This document shows positions 15,812 through 24,138 of a stretch of 64,000 nt of DNA, piece after piece. The stretch lies in contig DAOUJI010000079.1 of NCBI GenBank assembly GCA_034422875.1, positions 18,381 through 82,380 of the forward strand. Reading direction: 5' to 3'. Position numbers and translations under genes: made by a program. The notes under the pieces are model-generated. The model saw nothing but the letters and a program-made list of their open reading frames with translations, searched no databases and had not been told where the DNA came from. Source of the DNA: DAOUJI01 sp034422875 (GTDB lineage Bacteria > Chloroflexota > Dehalococcoidia > Lucifugimonadales > JAGWBF01). Within the stretch, counting starts at the first letter, position 1. Each line of letters begins with the position of its first letter.

Positions 15812-16369
15812 ATGGCCCGAATACCGATAGCGACCCACGAGACCATGCCCGAGGACCAGAGGGCGACCTACGACGCCTTCGCAGAAGGCCGGGGCGGAGT
15901 GCCCCCCACCTCCCCCTTCGCGCTCCTGTGCCACATACCCGAAATGGCCAGGCGGCTGGAGGACCTACGGCAGTATCTCCGCAACGAACCCAGCCTGGCT
16001 CAGGACATCCAAGAGCTGGCGATGATCGTGACCGCCAGGGAAAACGACTGTCTCTATATCTGGAACGCCCACGCAGCCGCCGCACGGCAGGCCGGAATAC
16101 GAGACGACATCGTGGACAACCTGAGGGACAAGAAGGACCTCACCAACCTGACTGCGAAGCAGACTTTGGTTGTGAACTTGGCCAGGGAGTTCTTCCGGAC
16201 TCGCAAGGTCAGCCAGGAGACCTTCGAGGCGGGCATGTCCCTGTTGGGGTTGCGGGGGTTCATGACCCTGGTGAACCTGATGGGCACCTACGCGGTGCTG
16301 GCCATCAACATGAACACCTGGGACCTGGAGCTTCCGCCCAACGCCACCGAAAAACCCCTGCCGGTGTAG
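15812..16369 (+). CDS. Carboxymuconolactone decarboxylase (CMD/AhpD-like) family protein
   Basis: The ATG at 15812 follows GGGAGG by 6 bases, and the protein then starts MARIPIATHETMPEDQRATY, which is typical of the family; a longer open frame from 15548 is a read-in. The all-helical 185-residue chain contains ELAMIVTARENDCLYIWNAHAAAARQAGI, the CMD signature region. The AhpD CxxC redox pair is absent, so a peroxidase-reductase role is unlikely. Family members include gamma-carboxymuconolactone decarboxylases and many uncharacterised proteins. It converges with the LLM oxidoreductase gene. Confidence 0.85.
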   Translation: MARIPIATHETMPEDQRATYDAFAEGRGGVPPTSPFALLCHIPEMARRLEDLRQYLRNEPSLAQDIQELAMIVTARENDCLYIWNAHAAAARQAGIRDDIVDNLRDKKDLTNLTAKQTLVVNLAREFFRTRKVSQETFEAGMSLLGLRGFMTLVNLMGTYAVLAINMNTWDLELPPNATEKPLPV

Positions 16370-16386
16370 GTGAGCCGCGCGCCTGA

Positions 16387-17409
16387 TCACTCCGACTTGA
16401 GCTCGGCGAGAATGCGTTTCAAGATTTGCTCGTCGTCTCGGGTCTTGGTTTCCATCGTGAAGGAAACGCTGTCCAAGAGGTCGCCGTAGCGTTCCTTTAT
16501 CTTGCCTGCGATGTCCTCGTAGTCTCCCATGATGGCGAAGGTGTCCAGCATCTCGTCGCTGACCTGGCCGGGCATGTCGTCCCACTCTCCCCGCAGCGAC
16601 ATCTCGTGGAGCCTCTGGCCTATGTCCTGGAAGCCGTGCACCTCTAGCACCGGGAAGTAGGTGCGGGTGGAGGCGTAGAAGGATATTTGCCGTTTGACTC
16701 CCTGCCTCTTGGCGTCCACGTCGGCCTGGCTTGGGCCGGTAATGATAAAGCCCCCTCCGCTGATGCGGACGTCCTTCAGGTCTTTCCCCGCCTTCTTCGC
16801 CCCGCTTTCCACGTTGGGGACGATGAACTCGTTGAGATAGCGTTTCGAGTTGAGGCTGTGAAGCATCAGTCCATCGCACACTTCGCCGGCCACGCGGCAG
16901 TTGAAGCCGTTGACCGCTCCGATGTAGACCCTGGGGTCGGGAAACTCGCTGGGGCCCGGGCTGAAGAAGGGAGTCATCAGGGTGAAGTTGTAGAACTCGC
17001 CGTGATAGTCCAGCTTTCCGCCGTTCTGCCAGTTGTCCCAAATCGCTTTCACAGACTCCACGTATTCCTTCAATCGCTTGCCGGGAGAGCGCCAGGACTC
17101 GACGGAGAAGCGGCGCAGGTTATGGCCCTTCACCTGGGTGCCAATTCCCAACTGGAACCTGCCGTCGGAGAAGTCATGCAGGTCCCTGGAAGCATAAGCG
17201 GTGACCATAGGAGACCGTGGGAATGCTATGGCGACCCTGGTCTCCAGCGTCACCCGCTCCGTCGCGGCCGCGGCGAGCATGAGAGGCAGGAAGGGGTCAT
17301 GGGCCGTCTCCGGGGACGACAGGCCATCGTATCCGATGTCCTCCGCCCACTTGGCCTCCTCGGCCACGCCCTTCATGTTTTCAGTGTGAAGCCTGTAGAT
17401 AACCCTCAT
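16387..17409 (-). CDS. LLM-class (luciferase-like) flavin/F420-dependent oxidoreductase
   Basis: The 340 residues form the bacterial-luciferase TIM barrel: EEAKWAEDIGYDGLSSPE, ATERVTLETRVAIAFPRSP, DLHDFSDGRFQLGIGTQVKG and IWDNWQNGG. The fold is shared by FMN-dependent monooxygenases and F420-dependent dehydrogenases, and the GIGTQVKGHNLRRF segment resembles the F420-associated TIGR03617-type subgroup. The substrate is unknown. It lies 70 bases downstream of three tandem SDR genes on the same strand and may be transcribed with them. Confidence 0.87.
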   Translation of the reverse strand: MRVIYRLHTENMKGVAEEAKWAEDIGYDGLSSPETAHDPFLPLMLAAAATERVTLETRVAIAFPRSPMVTAYASRDLHDFSDGRFQLGIGTQVKGHNLRRFSVESWRSPGKRLKEYVESVKAIWDNWQNGGKLDYHGEFYNFTLMTPFFSPGPSEFPDPRVYIGAVNGFNCRVAGEVCDGLMLHSLNSKRYLNEFIVPNVESGAKKAGKDLKDVRISGGGFIITGPSQADVDAKRQGVKRQISFYASTRTYFPVLEVHGFQDIGQRLHEMSLRGEWDDMPGQVSDEMLDTFAIMGDYEDIAGKIKERYGDLLDSVSFTMETKTRDDEQILKRILAELKSE

Positions 17410-17479
17410 CTTGGCCTCCCGACCGTTGTGTGTGCTTGCTTAGGCAGGAATTTGGATGTTCGTGGCCGACTCAGTGCCT

Positions 17480-18238
17480 CTAGATGGCGTTGAGGCCACC
17501 GTCTACTGGGAAGTCTATGCCCGTGATGTAGGACGATTCGTCGGACGCCAGGAACAGGGCCACCCACGCCGCCTCGTCCCGGGTGCCGGGGCGCCTCATG
17601 GGAATGGACGAAACAGGGAACATCTCCTGTGTTGTCTTAGGGGACGTGGCATCGGAGGTGGTCATTGGAGGCATCCTGGCCGGGTGCAGACAGTTAGCCC
17701 GGATGTTTTCCGGCCCGTGTCTGGAGGCTATAGCTTTCGTGTACAGGCGCAAGGCGCCCTTGGAAGCGTGATAGCCTGGGTGACTGCCCGGCGAACCGTC
17801 CAGAGCGAAGCGGGAGCCGCAGTTGACCACCGAACCTCCGCCAGCTGCCTTCATGTGGGGGTAACAGTATTTGAACCCCAGGAACGGCCCCTTGGCGTTG
17901 ATGGCCATGTAGCGGTCCCAACCGTCAGAGTCGTAGTGGTCCTGGTGTATAGTGCCGCTGAGTCCCGCGAACTGGACCAGCACGTTTAGCTTCCCGTAAC
18001 GGCGGACGACCTCATCCACGGCGTTCTTCCAATCATCCTCGTTGGCCACGTCGACGTGGATGAAAAACGCATCGCCTCCCGCCGCGGTGATTTGCTTTTC
18101 CACGCTGCGTCCGGCGTCGTCCAGCCTGTCAGCTATGGCAACCTTGCAGCCTTCTTTGGCAAACAGAACGCAGGCGGCGGCTCCCATGCCGTTGCCGCCG
18201 CCCGTAATTATCGCCACTTTGCCGTCGAGTCTGCCCAT
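17480..18238 (-). CDS. Short-chain dehydrogenase/reductase, tandem copy 3
   Basis: Last of three adjacent minus-strand SDR genes that all start MGR-DGKVAI. The cofactor motif is TGGGNGMG, the active-site Ser region is VVNCGSRFALDG and the Tyr-Lys pair is YHASKGALRLY. The C-terminus is FPVDGGLNAI. It shares long blocks with the next two genes (NxRxNxxHPxRMPPM, ASDESSYITG), so the trio arose by duplication. Its VNCGSRF and VQFAGLSG segments are the most diverged of the three, which points to a distinct substrate. Only 18 bases separate it from the preceding SDR gene. Confidence 0.9.
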   Translation of the reverse strand: MGRLDGKVAIITGGGNGMGAAACVLFAKEGCKVAIADRLDDAGRSVEKQITAAGGDAFFIHVDVANEDDWKNAVDEVVRRYGKLNVLVQFAGLSGTIHQDHYDSDGWDRYMAINAKGPFLGFKYCYPHMKAAGGGSVVNCGSRFALDGSPGSHPGYHASKGALRLYTKAIASRHGPENIRANCLHPARMPPMTTSDATSPKTTQEMFPVSSIPMRRPGTRDEAAWVALFLASDESSYITGIDFPVDGGLNAI

Positions 18239-18256
18239 TGCTTGCTCCTGTTCGGA

Positions 18257-19012
18257 CTACTGGCAGGTGTACCCGCCGTCTACAGGTATCTCCGCTCCCG
18301 TGACGTAAGAGGCCTCATCGGAAGCCAGGAACAGCACCGCGGACGCCACTTCATCCGTGCGCCCGTTGCGCCGGAGGGGAATCCTCGCGTGCCAGATTTC
18401 GTCCTGGGACCAGTACCACTCGTGGTCGCCGGACACCATTGGAGGCATCCTGCCCGGATGGATGGAGTTGCAGCGGATGTTATCAGGGCCGTAACGGGCC
18501 GCCGAGGCCTTGGTGAAGAGCCTCACCGCGCCCTTGGAGGCGTGGTAAGCGGGGTGGCCCGACGGGGAACCTACCAGGCCATATATGGACGAGATGTTAA
18601 CGATGGACCCGCCGCCGACTTCCCGCATTTTGGGGACTACGGTCTTGGTGCCCAGGAACACGCCCTTAGCGTTCACGTCACTTATCTTGTCCCAGCCGTC
18701 GAGGCCGTTGAAGTCAGTCACCGACGTGGAAGACAGGCCGGCGTTGTTGACCAGTATGTCCAGCCTCCCGTGGTTGGCGACGGTGTCATCCACAACCTTC
18801 TGCCAGTTCTCCTCGTCGGTCACGTCCAGGTGCATGAAGGTGGCGACACCTCCAGCCTCACTTATTTCGGCTTCCAGCTTCTGGCCCGCGTCGCCTGCGA
18901 TGTCAGCGATTATGACCTTGGCGCCCTCGTTGGCGAACATCCGGCACTCCATGGCGCCCTGACCGTTGGCGCCCCCAGTGATTATGGCGACCTTCCCGTC
19001 CAATCTACCCAT
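18257..19012 (-). CDS. Short-chain dehydrogenase/reductase, tandem copy 2
   Basis: The true start is the ATG at 19012 (MGRLDGKVAIITGGANGQG); the open frame continues upstream to 19180 only because it reads through an intergenic palindrome and part of the neighbouring gene. The 251-residue enzyme has NNAGLSSTS, the Ser of VNISSIYGL, YHASKGAVRLFTK and a terminal IPVDGGYTCQ. NAD(P)-dependent oxidation or reduction of a hydroxyl or keto group is expected. It is close to both flanking SDR copies. Confidence 0.9.
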   Translation of the reverse strand: MGRLDGKVAIITGGANGQGAMECRMFANEGAKVIIADIAGDAGQKLEAEISEAGGVATFMHLDVTDEENWQKVVDDTVANHGRLDILVNNAGLSSTSVTDFNGLDGWDKISDVNAKGVFLGTKTVVPKMREVGGGSIVNISSIYGLVGSPSGHPAYHASKGAVRLFTKASAARYGPDNIRCNSIHPGRMPPMVSGDHEWYWSQDEIWHARIPLRRNGRTDEVASAVLFLASDEASYVTGAEIPVDGGYTCQ

Positions 19013-19041
19013 AATTCGTTGCCTCCGCTCTAGGTGTCTAC

Positions 19042-19086
19042 TTCCCCTCACCCCGGCCTCTCCAAGTGGGAGGGGGTTCGGGGGCT
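19042..19086. repeat. Dispersed intergenic palindromic repeat, copy 2
   Basis: CCCCTCACCCCGGCCTCTCCAAG-TGGGAGGGGGTTCGGGGG contains the CTCTCC / GGGAGG stem and the CCTCACCCC arm of the family. It fills the 82-base gap between SDR copies 1 and 2. Confidence 0.6.
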
Positions 19087-19094
19087 TGCACAGA

Positions 19095-19850
19095 TTATAC
19101 GGCAGTAAACCCTCCGTCCACCGCCAATTCCAGTCCAGTGATGTATGAGGCCTCGTCGGAGGCCAGGAAGAGGACAGCATAACCCACCTCTTCCACCCGT
19201 CCCATCCTGCCCAGGGGCACCATGGTCAGACGCTGGTTGAGTTCGTCCTGCTGGGCCTCGTACCTGCCGGACGTCATGGGAGGCATCCGTCCCGGGTGGA
19301 CCGAGTTCACCCGTATGTTGTCCCTGCCCAGACGTGCAGCCATGGCCTTGGTGAAGAGTCGCAGCGCCCCTTTCGAGCTGTTGTAGGCGGGGTGGCCCAA
19401 AGTCGACCCGGTAAGTCCCGCAATGGAGGAAATGTTGACTATCGAGCCTCCTCCGGCTTCTCTCATCTTAGGGACAGAGTGTTTGACCCCAAGGAACGGC
19501 CCTTTGGCGTTGACGGACATGAGAATGTCCCATTCGTCTGTCCCCATAGTATCGTCGAAAGCGAAACTGCTGATGCCCGCGTTGTTCACCAGCACGTTGA
19601 GCTTTCCGTATGCGGCTACAACCTGGTCTATCACCGATTTCCATTGCTCTTCGTCGGTCACGTCGAGACGGTGAAACACCGCGTCGCCACCCGACCGCCG
19701 GATGCCTTCCACCACGGCCATGCCGTCTTCTTCTCGTATGTCTGTGACAGCCACCTTGGCCCCTTCTCCGGCCAGGAGCTCGGCCTCACAGGCGCCCATG
19801 CCGTTGCCCGCGCCCGTGACGATGGCCACCTTCCCGTCCATTCTTCCCAT
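19095..19850 (-). CDS. Short-chain dehydrogenase/reductase, tandem copy 1
   Basis: First gene of the SDR triplet, with a strong GGAGGGACTT ribosome site and a TATAAT about 38 bases upstream. Motifs are TGAGNGMGACE, DVTDEEQW, NNAGISSFAF, VNISSIAGLTGS, YNSSKGALRLFTK and LAVDGGFTAV. The cofactor specificity is unclear, because Asp after the second strand (VTDIREEDG) favours NAD over NADP. It is grouped with two paralogues and an LLM oxidoreductase, an arrangement that suggests a degradation pathway for an alicyclic or steroid-like alcohol; this is inference. Confidence 0.9.
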   Translation of the reverse strand: MGRMDGKVAIVTGAGNGMGACEAELLAGEGAKVAVTDIREEDGMAVVEGIRRSGGDAVFHRLDVTDEEQWKSVIDQVVAAYGKLNVLVNNAGISSFAFDDTMGTDEWDILMSVNAKGPFLGVKHSVPKMREAGGGSIVNISSIAGLTGSTLGHPAYNSSKGALRLFTKAMAARLGRDNIRVNSVHPGRMPPMTSGRYEAQQDELNQRLTMVPLGRMGRVEEVGYAVLFLASDEASYITGLELAVDGGFTAV

Positions 19851-19887
19851 AAGTCCCTCCGTCGGATATGCCGGAATGACCGGCCCA

Positions 19888-19893
19888 ATTATA
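19888..19893 (-). promoter_or_regulatory. -10 element upstream of SDR triplet
   Basis: A perfect TATAAT on the minus strand lies 38 bases before the ATG at 19850. No clear -35 was found, as the upstream bases are very GC-rich. Confidence 0.4.
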
Positions 19894-19926
19894 GCGGCGC
19901 CGGAGCCGTGTTGCCCACCCTGGCGG

Positions 19927-20397
19927 TTAGTCGTGGGCGGGAAAGGTGAAGTCTTCCTCGAACATGTCGTAGTGGGACTCCGACATGCCCAGGTTGCGGT
20001 AGGTCTCCCTGGCGGCGGCGTTGTTCCTGTCCACGTACAACCGGACTCCGCATACGTCGGGCCTGGACCTGGCTGTATCGAGAATCCAGCGGTGCATCGC
20101 CGAGTAGACGCCCATCCTGCGCCGTTCGGGCCTCACGTATACGCTCTGAATCCACCAGAACCAGCCGTTGCGCCAATCGCTCCACTCGTACGTGACCAGC
20201 AGCGACCCAACGGGCGAGCCGTCCACCTCCGCCACCAGGTAGAAGCCTCGCTGGGAGGAGTCGAAGACTGCCCTGGTCCCTCTCCTGAGGAGCTCGATGT
20301 CCAGAGTCTTGCCCTCAGTCTCCAGGGCCATAGCAGCGTTGAAAGCGACGAGAGCTTCCAGGTCGTCCAGAGAGGCTGGGCGGACGGTGGGAGTCAT
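19927..20397 (-). CDS. GNAT family N-acetyltransferase
   Basis: The 156-residue protein shows the GNAT acetyl-CoA-binding segment in VYVRPERRRMGVYSAMHRWIL (RRxGV/A loop) and the conserved Asn helix near YVDRNNAAARETYRNLGM. A small aromatic insertion (WSDWRNGWFWWIQSVYV) precedes the V-shaped strand. The acceptor substrate is not predictable. It begins 12 bases after nadB stops, so it is likely co-transcribed with it from the promoter at 22044. Confidence 0.9.
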   Translation of the reverse strand: MTPTVRPASLDDLEALVAFNAAMALETEGKTLDIELLRRGTRAVFDSSQRGFYLVAEVDGSPVGSLLVTYEWSDWRNGWFWWIQSVYVRPERRRMGVYSAMHRWILDTARSRPDVCGVRLYVDRNNAAARETYRNLGMSESHYDMFEEDFTFPAHD

Positions 20398-20409
20398 GGA
20401 GTTGGGGCG

Positions 20410-21966
20410 TCAGCCCTGTCCGCTGACCAAAACGATATGCTTGAGCCACTGGGGCGACGGCTTGGGGAAGTCCTCGCGGAAGTGGGCGCCCCGGCTCTCC
20501 TCTCGAATAAGCGCCGACTGGGCGATCAGATTTCCCAGGAGCGTTAGATTGGCAAGCTCGTGACCGGAGCGGTCCATAGGTTCGCTCTGTCTGCGGGTCC
20601 ACTCGGAGAGGGACGAGACGGCTTGTGCGAGACCCTCTCGGTTGCGCACCATCCCCACCAGGCTGCCCATCAGATCCTGTACGCCCTGAAGTGTGGGCTC
20701 CTTAGAGCCAGGCGCCGAATCAGAGGACTCCGACAGAGCCACGGTCATCTCCGCCCTGGTGGTCCTGGCGTTGTCTCGGAGAGAAGGATCCTCCAGGCTC
20801 CGTTGGACAACGCGTCTGGCGAACACCGAGGTGTCCAGCAGGGAGTTGCTGGCCAGGCGGTTAGCCCCGTGAACTCCGGTGCAGGCAACCTCTCCCGCTG
20901 CAAACAGACGATCGATGGTGGTCTCACCCCAGACGTTGGTCTTCACACCGCCCATCATGTAGTGGGCCGCCGGAGCCACAGGTATAGGGGACACTGTGAT
21001 GTCCAGATCGTGGTCGAGGCAGAACCTGAATATGGTGGGGAACCGGTTGCGCACCGTTTCCGCCGGAAGGTGGGTCACATCCAGCAGCACGTGGTCCGCT
21101 CCAATGCGCCCCATCTCATTGAATATTGCCCTGGCTACGATGTCCCGGGGGGCCAGTTCGGCCATGGGATGATGGTCCTTCAAGAAGGGCTGGCCCTCCG
21201 CGTTCCGCAGGATGGCGCCCTCACCGCGCATGGCCTCTGATATGAGGAAGGTGGGCACTCCGTCCATGCGGAGAGCCGTCGGATGGAACTGGTAGAACTC
21301 CATGTCCATGACCTGGGCGCCTGCTCCGAATGCCAGAGCTACCCCGTCTCCGGTAGCCACTTCCGGGTTGGTGGTGTTGTTGTAAACCCGACCCCCTCCG
21401 CCGGTCGCCACAACGACAAACCTTCCCTCAAAGACATCCTTGCGGCCGGTATGGGTATCCAGCGACTCCACACCCTGGGCCTGGCCCTTCTCCACGTTGA
21501 TGCAGGTAGCCAGAGAGTATTCCAGGACCTCGATTCCGGCATCCCTGACTGCCTGGGCCAGAGTAAGCTCGATGTGCTGTCCGGTGGCATCCCCCCCAGC
21601 GTGGAGCACCCGGGGCACGCTGTGGGCGCCCTCTTTGGCCAGGGATATTTCGGCGTGGATGGTGTCGAAGGGCACCCCTCGTTGAATCAGGTCGGCTATG
21701 CGGCCTGGCCCTTCAGTAGTGAGCGCTCTCACGGCCTCGGTGTCGCAGAGTCCTGCCCCGGCCGCCAGGGTGTCCTGCATGTGCAGGTCAGGGGAGTCGG
21801 ACTCACCCACGGCGGCTGCGATGCCGCCCTGGGCATAGCGGGTGTTGCAGTCGTCGATTTTGCCCTTGGTGAGGATGACCACAGAGCCGTGTTCTCTGGC
21901 TAGCAGGGCCGTGTTGAGTCCGGCTATGCCACTGCCCAGGATGATGTAGTCGTAGCTCTGAGCCAA
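20410..21966 (-). CDS. nadB: L-aspartate oxidase
   Basis: The FAD-dependent enzyme converts L-aspartate to iminoaspartate, the first step of de novo NAD synthesis. The 518 residues begin with the dinucleotide fold IILGSGIAGLNTALLARE. They carry the NadB-type DDCNTRYAQGGIAAAVGE rather than the His-containing SHxxAAQGG of succinate dehydrogenases, plus FHPTALRM, ISEAMRGEGAIL, HYMMGGVKTNVWGET and ANRLASNSLLD. The start codon is a TTG at 21966 behind an AGGGGGG stretch. No nadA or nadC is in the window. NAD kinase, which uses the end product of the pathway, lies at 44 kb. Confidence 0.93.
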   Translation of the reverse strand: MAQSYDYIILGSGIAGLNTALLAREHGSVVILTKGKIDDCNTRYAQGGIAAAVGESDSPDLHMQDTLAAGAGLCDTEAVRALTTEGPGRIADLIQRGVPFDTIHAEISLAKEGAHSVPRVLHAGGDATGQHIELTLAQAVRDAGIEVLEYSLATCINVEKGQAQGVESLDTHTGRKDVFEGRFVVVATGGGGRVYNNTTNPEVATGDGVALAFGAGAQVMDMEFYQFHPTALRMDGVPTFLISEAMRGEGAILRNAEGQPFLKDHHPMAELAPRDIVARAIFNEMGRIGADHVLLDVTHLPAETVRNRFPTIFRFCLDHDLDITVSPIPVAPAAHYMMGGVKTNVWGETTIDRLFAAGEVACTGVHGANRLASNSLLDTSVFARRVVQRSLEDPSLRDNARTTRAEMTVALSESSDSAPGSKEPTLQGVQDLMGSLVGMVRNREGLAQAVSSLSEWTRRQSEPMDRSGHELANLTLLGNLIAQSALIREESRGAHFREDFPKPSPQWLKHIVLVSGQG

Positions 21967-22043
21967 GGGCCCCCCTAAAGCCTATGCCGCCGTGTTGTAC
22001 GGGAGGAAAGAAATGCGCCGGTGGCCGGGGACTGATTTAGGGC

Positions 22044-22072
22044 ATTTTATTGACGCCGAATGGGGGTGTCAA
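22044..22072 (-). promoter_or_regulatory. Strong sigma70-type promoter for nadB
   Basis: On the minus strand a perfect TTGACA and TAAAAT are separated by 17 bases. The -10 is about 78 bases before the TTG start of nadB, leaving a leader of roughly 70 bases. Confidence 0.78.
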
Positions 22073-22101
22073 ACGTGATGTGGCTCCACTTCCCTTCCGT
22101 T

Positions 22102-22121
22102 ATTCCAGCGGAGGCTGGAAT
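22102..22121. repeat. Small palindromic repeat (ATTCCAGC type)
   Basis: ATTCCAGC-GGAG-GCTGGAAT is a perfect 8-bp stem with a 4-base loop, followed by CCAGGGAG. Its translation in one frame (PWIPASAGITEG) is a familiar by-product of a widespread bacterial intergenic repeat. It lies between nadB and the HEPN-like gene. Confidence 0.7.
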
Positions 22122-22177
22122 CCAGGGAGTTCGATTCGGTCGGGGGAGGCAGTCTGTAGGAATGCCCGATTGCTGAA

Positions 22178-22567
22178 CTAAGGCCAGGGTTTGTCCGCTG
22201 TCAGCGGCTCTAGGGCGTCCAGCATCAGCTCCACGTCGTCCAGGTCGCCCTTGATGGCTTCGGGAAACAGGAACATCTTTCGCTCGTAGAAGAACCCGTG
22301 AAGGTCGTTGGCGCTTTTTCGCCACAGATTGAAGATTCGATCGTCTGCCAGCAAGACCATGGCCTGATGCAACACCTGTCCAAACTCATCATGCCGTCGG
22401 TAGCTCCATCCTTGCGCGTTCGCCACAGCTTTGGCCATGTGGGAAGCCGCTCCCCAGCCTTTCTCAGATGCCTGGTGCAGGTCGTCCTCCGCCAGGTATT
22501 GGCGTGCCTTCTGCAGGAATTCCCTGGACTGTTGGACATAGTCCCGGACCGCTTGATCCTCGGTCAT
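22178..22567 (-). CDS. PaREP1/HEPN-like protein, paralogue A
   Basis: The 129-residue all-helical protein contains DDLHQASEKGWGAASHMAKAVA, the signature of the PaREP1 family, which is related to HEPN domains. Later blocks are HDEFGQVLHQA and LHGFFYERKMF. HEPN proteins are often RNases or partners of nucleotidyltransferase antitoxins, but no MNT gene is adjacent and the catalytic Rx4-6H motif is not obvious. A second copy at 49382 shares the central helix almost exactly. GGAG precedes the ATG. The role is unknown. Confidence 0.72.
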   Translation of the reverse strand: MTEDQAVRDYVQQSREFLQKARQYLAEDDLHQASEKGWGAASHMAKAVANAQGWSYRRHDEFGQVLHQAMVLLADDRIFNLWRKSANDLHGFFYERKMFLFPEAIKGDLDDVELMLDALEPLTADKPWP

Positions 22568-22919
22568 TGCTGTCTCCTGAGGTTCTGAGCCTTATACATC
22601 AATTAAGACCTTATTCGCTAGACCTGTCAATGCCCGGCGTGTCAGTCGCGTCCCAAATGACTCCTTGCCGCATGTGTCTCCGAGTGCTTGGGGGTTAGGT
22701 TCATGGCGTCGGGCGGAGGTTGTGTCTGTTGACACCATGGGTGTAAGTGTGCAAACATCATGGTTAGAGTGCGGAGTGGCCGGATTTCGTTGATCCTGCT
22801 TAAGGGTGAAACGCCGGGCATAGCCGCGCTTCTTACTTTGGCAACTTGCCACTTCACGGTCAAGCTTCTGAACACGGATCCCCATCCGACATAGTAGTTT
22901 GGGAGTTGAGAATGGTAAG
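22568..22919. other. Intergenic region without a recognisable gene
   Basis: The 352 bases hold the promoter of the HEPN-like gene at 22602-22630. Open frames here (for example on the minus strand at 22642-22959) have no family-like features and no ribosome site. A short TGTC-TGTT-GACA inverted repeat occurs near 22724, but no insertion sequence or RNA was recognised. Confidence 0.5.
22602..22630 (-). promoter_or_regulatory. Sigma70-type promoter for HEPN-like gene
   Basis: Perfect TTGACA and CTTAAT with a 17-base spacer on the minus strand, 35 bases upstream of the ATG at 22567. Confidence 0.6.
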
Positions 22920-23651
22920 CTAGGCCGACAGGACTTGTAGATTGCGCCTGCTGAACCACTTTTTGATATTATCGACCTGAATCAAAGCTCCAGTGCCCTC
23001 GCCAAGCATGATGAGTCTACCTTCCTTTCCTCGGAAGGACTTTGCTCTGGCAGTTTGCTTTACAAGAACTTTGCAACCGGGAACCAGTTGTCCCGGTTCC
23101 GAAGTCCCATTATCTATCTTCTCCGAATTCGGTGTGGAGCCGTCAATCACAGGTTCGACGACGGAATCGAAAACGCCGTCGGCCATGCTGCGCCGCCATA
23201 AGCTGAGGAACTTCAGAGCGCACTTGGCAGCGTCTTCCGTGGCTATAGAAGCTTTCATCACAGATTTTTGCGACGTGATGTCGTAGACCTCCCAAGTGTC
23301 TCCGTTGGTCGAGGCGCAATAGCGGACGTTGGCGTTGTTCTCGATGTTCTCGCTGACTGCGTAGCCGACTGTCTGTGTGATGGGAGAGTCTTTTATCGAG
23401 AGTCTCTTGGCCTCTACGAAAATCACGACCGTTCTTCCATTGTTGCCCAACAAGGCGTAGTCGGCCCAACCGCCCGGCCCTTTAGGTTCGATTTGAACGA
23501 TTGCAGGGTCTGAAACATCCCAACCCAAGACGCGCAGTATAGGGTCGATTAGGGTCACACGGGTCCGGCTTTCGTAATTTTGAATGTCGTCTCTGTGGTT
23601 TCTAATGCGCTTCTTGAGCGTTTCGATGGTCTGCACTAAGTCGTCGAGCAT
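22920..23651 (-). CDS. HsdR_N-type (PD-(D/E)xK fold) protein, stand-alone
   Basis: The 243-residue protein starts with a coiled helix (LDDLVQTIETLKKRIRNHRD) and then shows ESRTRVTLIDPILRVLGWDV, ADYALLGNNGRTVVIFVEAKRL and QTVGYAVSENIENN. This order is that of the type I restriction HsdR N-terminal nuclease domain, with D, E and K of the PD-(D/E)xK site in DYALL and VEAK. There is no helicase, HsdM or HsdS gene nearby. Many such single-domain proteins exist with no known function. The C-terminal 70 residues (PGCKVLVKQTARAKSFRGKEGR) form a basic beta-rich tail. GGAGG precedes the ATG. Confidence 0.8.
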   Translation of the reverse strand: MLDDLVQTIETLKKRIRNHRDDIQNYESRTRVTLIDPILRVLGWDVSDPAIVQIEPKGPGGWADYALLGNNGRTVVIFVEAKRLSIKDSPITQTVGYAVSENIENNANVRYCASTNGDTWEVYDITSQKSVMKASIATEDAAKCALKFLSLWRRSMADGVFDSVVEPVIDGSTPNSEKIDNGTSEPGQLVPGCKVLVKQTARAKSFRGKEGRLIMLGEGTGALIQVDNIKKWFSRRNLQVLSA

Positions 23652-23744
23652 GGCGGTGTCCTCCGGGCCACGGGCGTCAAGCTTATTCTACGTCATGCCC
23701 AGCCTGGGCGCTATCCACGATGACTGTGCAGCTTGCGAAGAACC

Positions 23745-24065
23745 CTATCCCGCGGGCGGGCCTACGAGGATGTCGTCGCCTTCCACCTTGACCTGGTAGA
23801 CGGTGATGGGTTCCTCAGCGGGGGGTGTCTGAGGCTGGCCCGAGGTCAGGTCGAACATGGCCCCGTGGAGGGGGCATTCCACCTCCGACCCTTCCAGTTC
23901 GCCTTCCGACAGAGAGGCGTAAGCGTGGGAACAGGTGTCGTCCACGGCGTGGATGGTGCCGTTCACGTTCACTAGCAGGACGAGTTCGCTGCCCAACTCC
24001 ACCACTTTCATCTTTCCGGGAAGGACTTCTCCGGTCTGTGCTGCTTTAACGAAATCTTCGGGCAT
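23745..24065 (-). CDS. Rieske-type [2Fe-2S] ferredoxin
   Basis: The start at 24065 follows GGAGCTACCC and gives a 106-residue protein; the frame continues upstream into the next gene without support. Cluster ligands are Cys45 and His47 in CSH, and Cys64 and His67 in CPLH, with 16 residues between the two boxes, which is the Rieske spacing. NGTIHAVDDTCSHAYASL is typical of non-heme dioxygenase ferredoxins and NirD-like proteins. It would pass electrons to an oxygenase or reductase not encoded here. It follows the threonine aldolase gene by 73 bases on the same strand. Confidence 0.92.
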   Translation of the reverse strand: MPEDFVKAAQTGEVLPGKMKVVELGSELVLLVNVNGTIHAVDDTCSHAYASLSEGELEGSEVECPLHGAMFDLTSGQPQTPPAEEPITVYQVKVEGDDILVGPPAG

Positions 24066-24122
24066 GGGTAGCTCCTTGTCATCTATGTTGTAAGTTAATG
24101 GAATCTGCGGGCGTCGGGCGTC

Positions 24123-24128
24123 ATTATA
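24123..24128 (-). promoter_or_regulatory. Possible -10 element for Rieske ferredoxin gene
   Basis: TATAAT on the minus strand, 57 bases before the ATG at 24065; no matching -35 was found. Confidence 0.35.
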
Positions 24129-24138
24129 AACGGTGATT

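Noticed and set aside
15965..17041. Minus-strand frame of 358 codons
   Set aside because: It is shifted against the LLM oxidoreductase gene and is arginine-rich nonsense; the true gene is 16387-17409.
22102..22140. tRNA T-arm because of GTTCGATTCG
   Set aside because: There is no acceptor stem or anticodon arm around it; the segment belongs to a palindromic repeat.
22642..22959. Minus-strand frame of 105 codons in the gap upstream of the HEPN-like gene
   Set aside because: No ribosome site, no family-like pattern, and it overlaps the promoter and the neighbouring gene.
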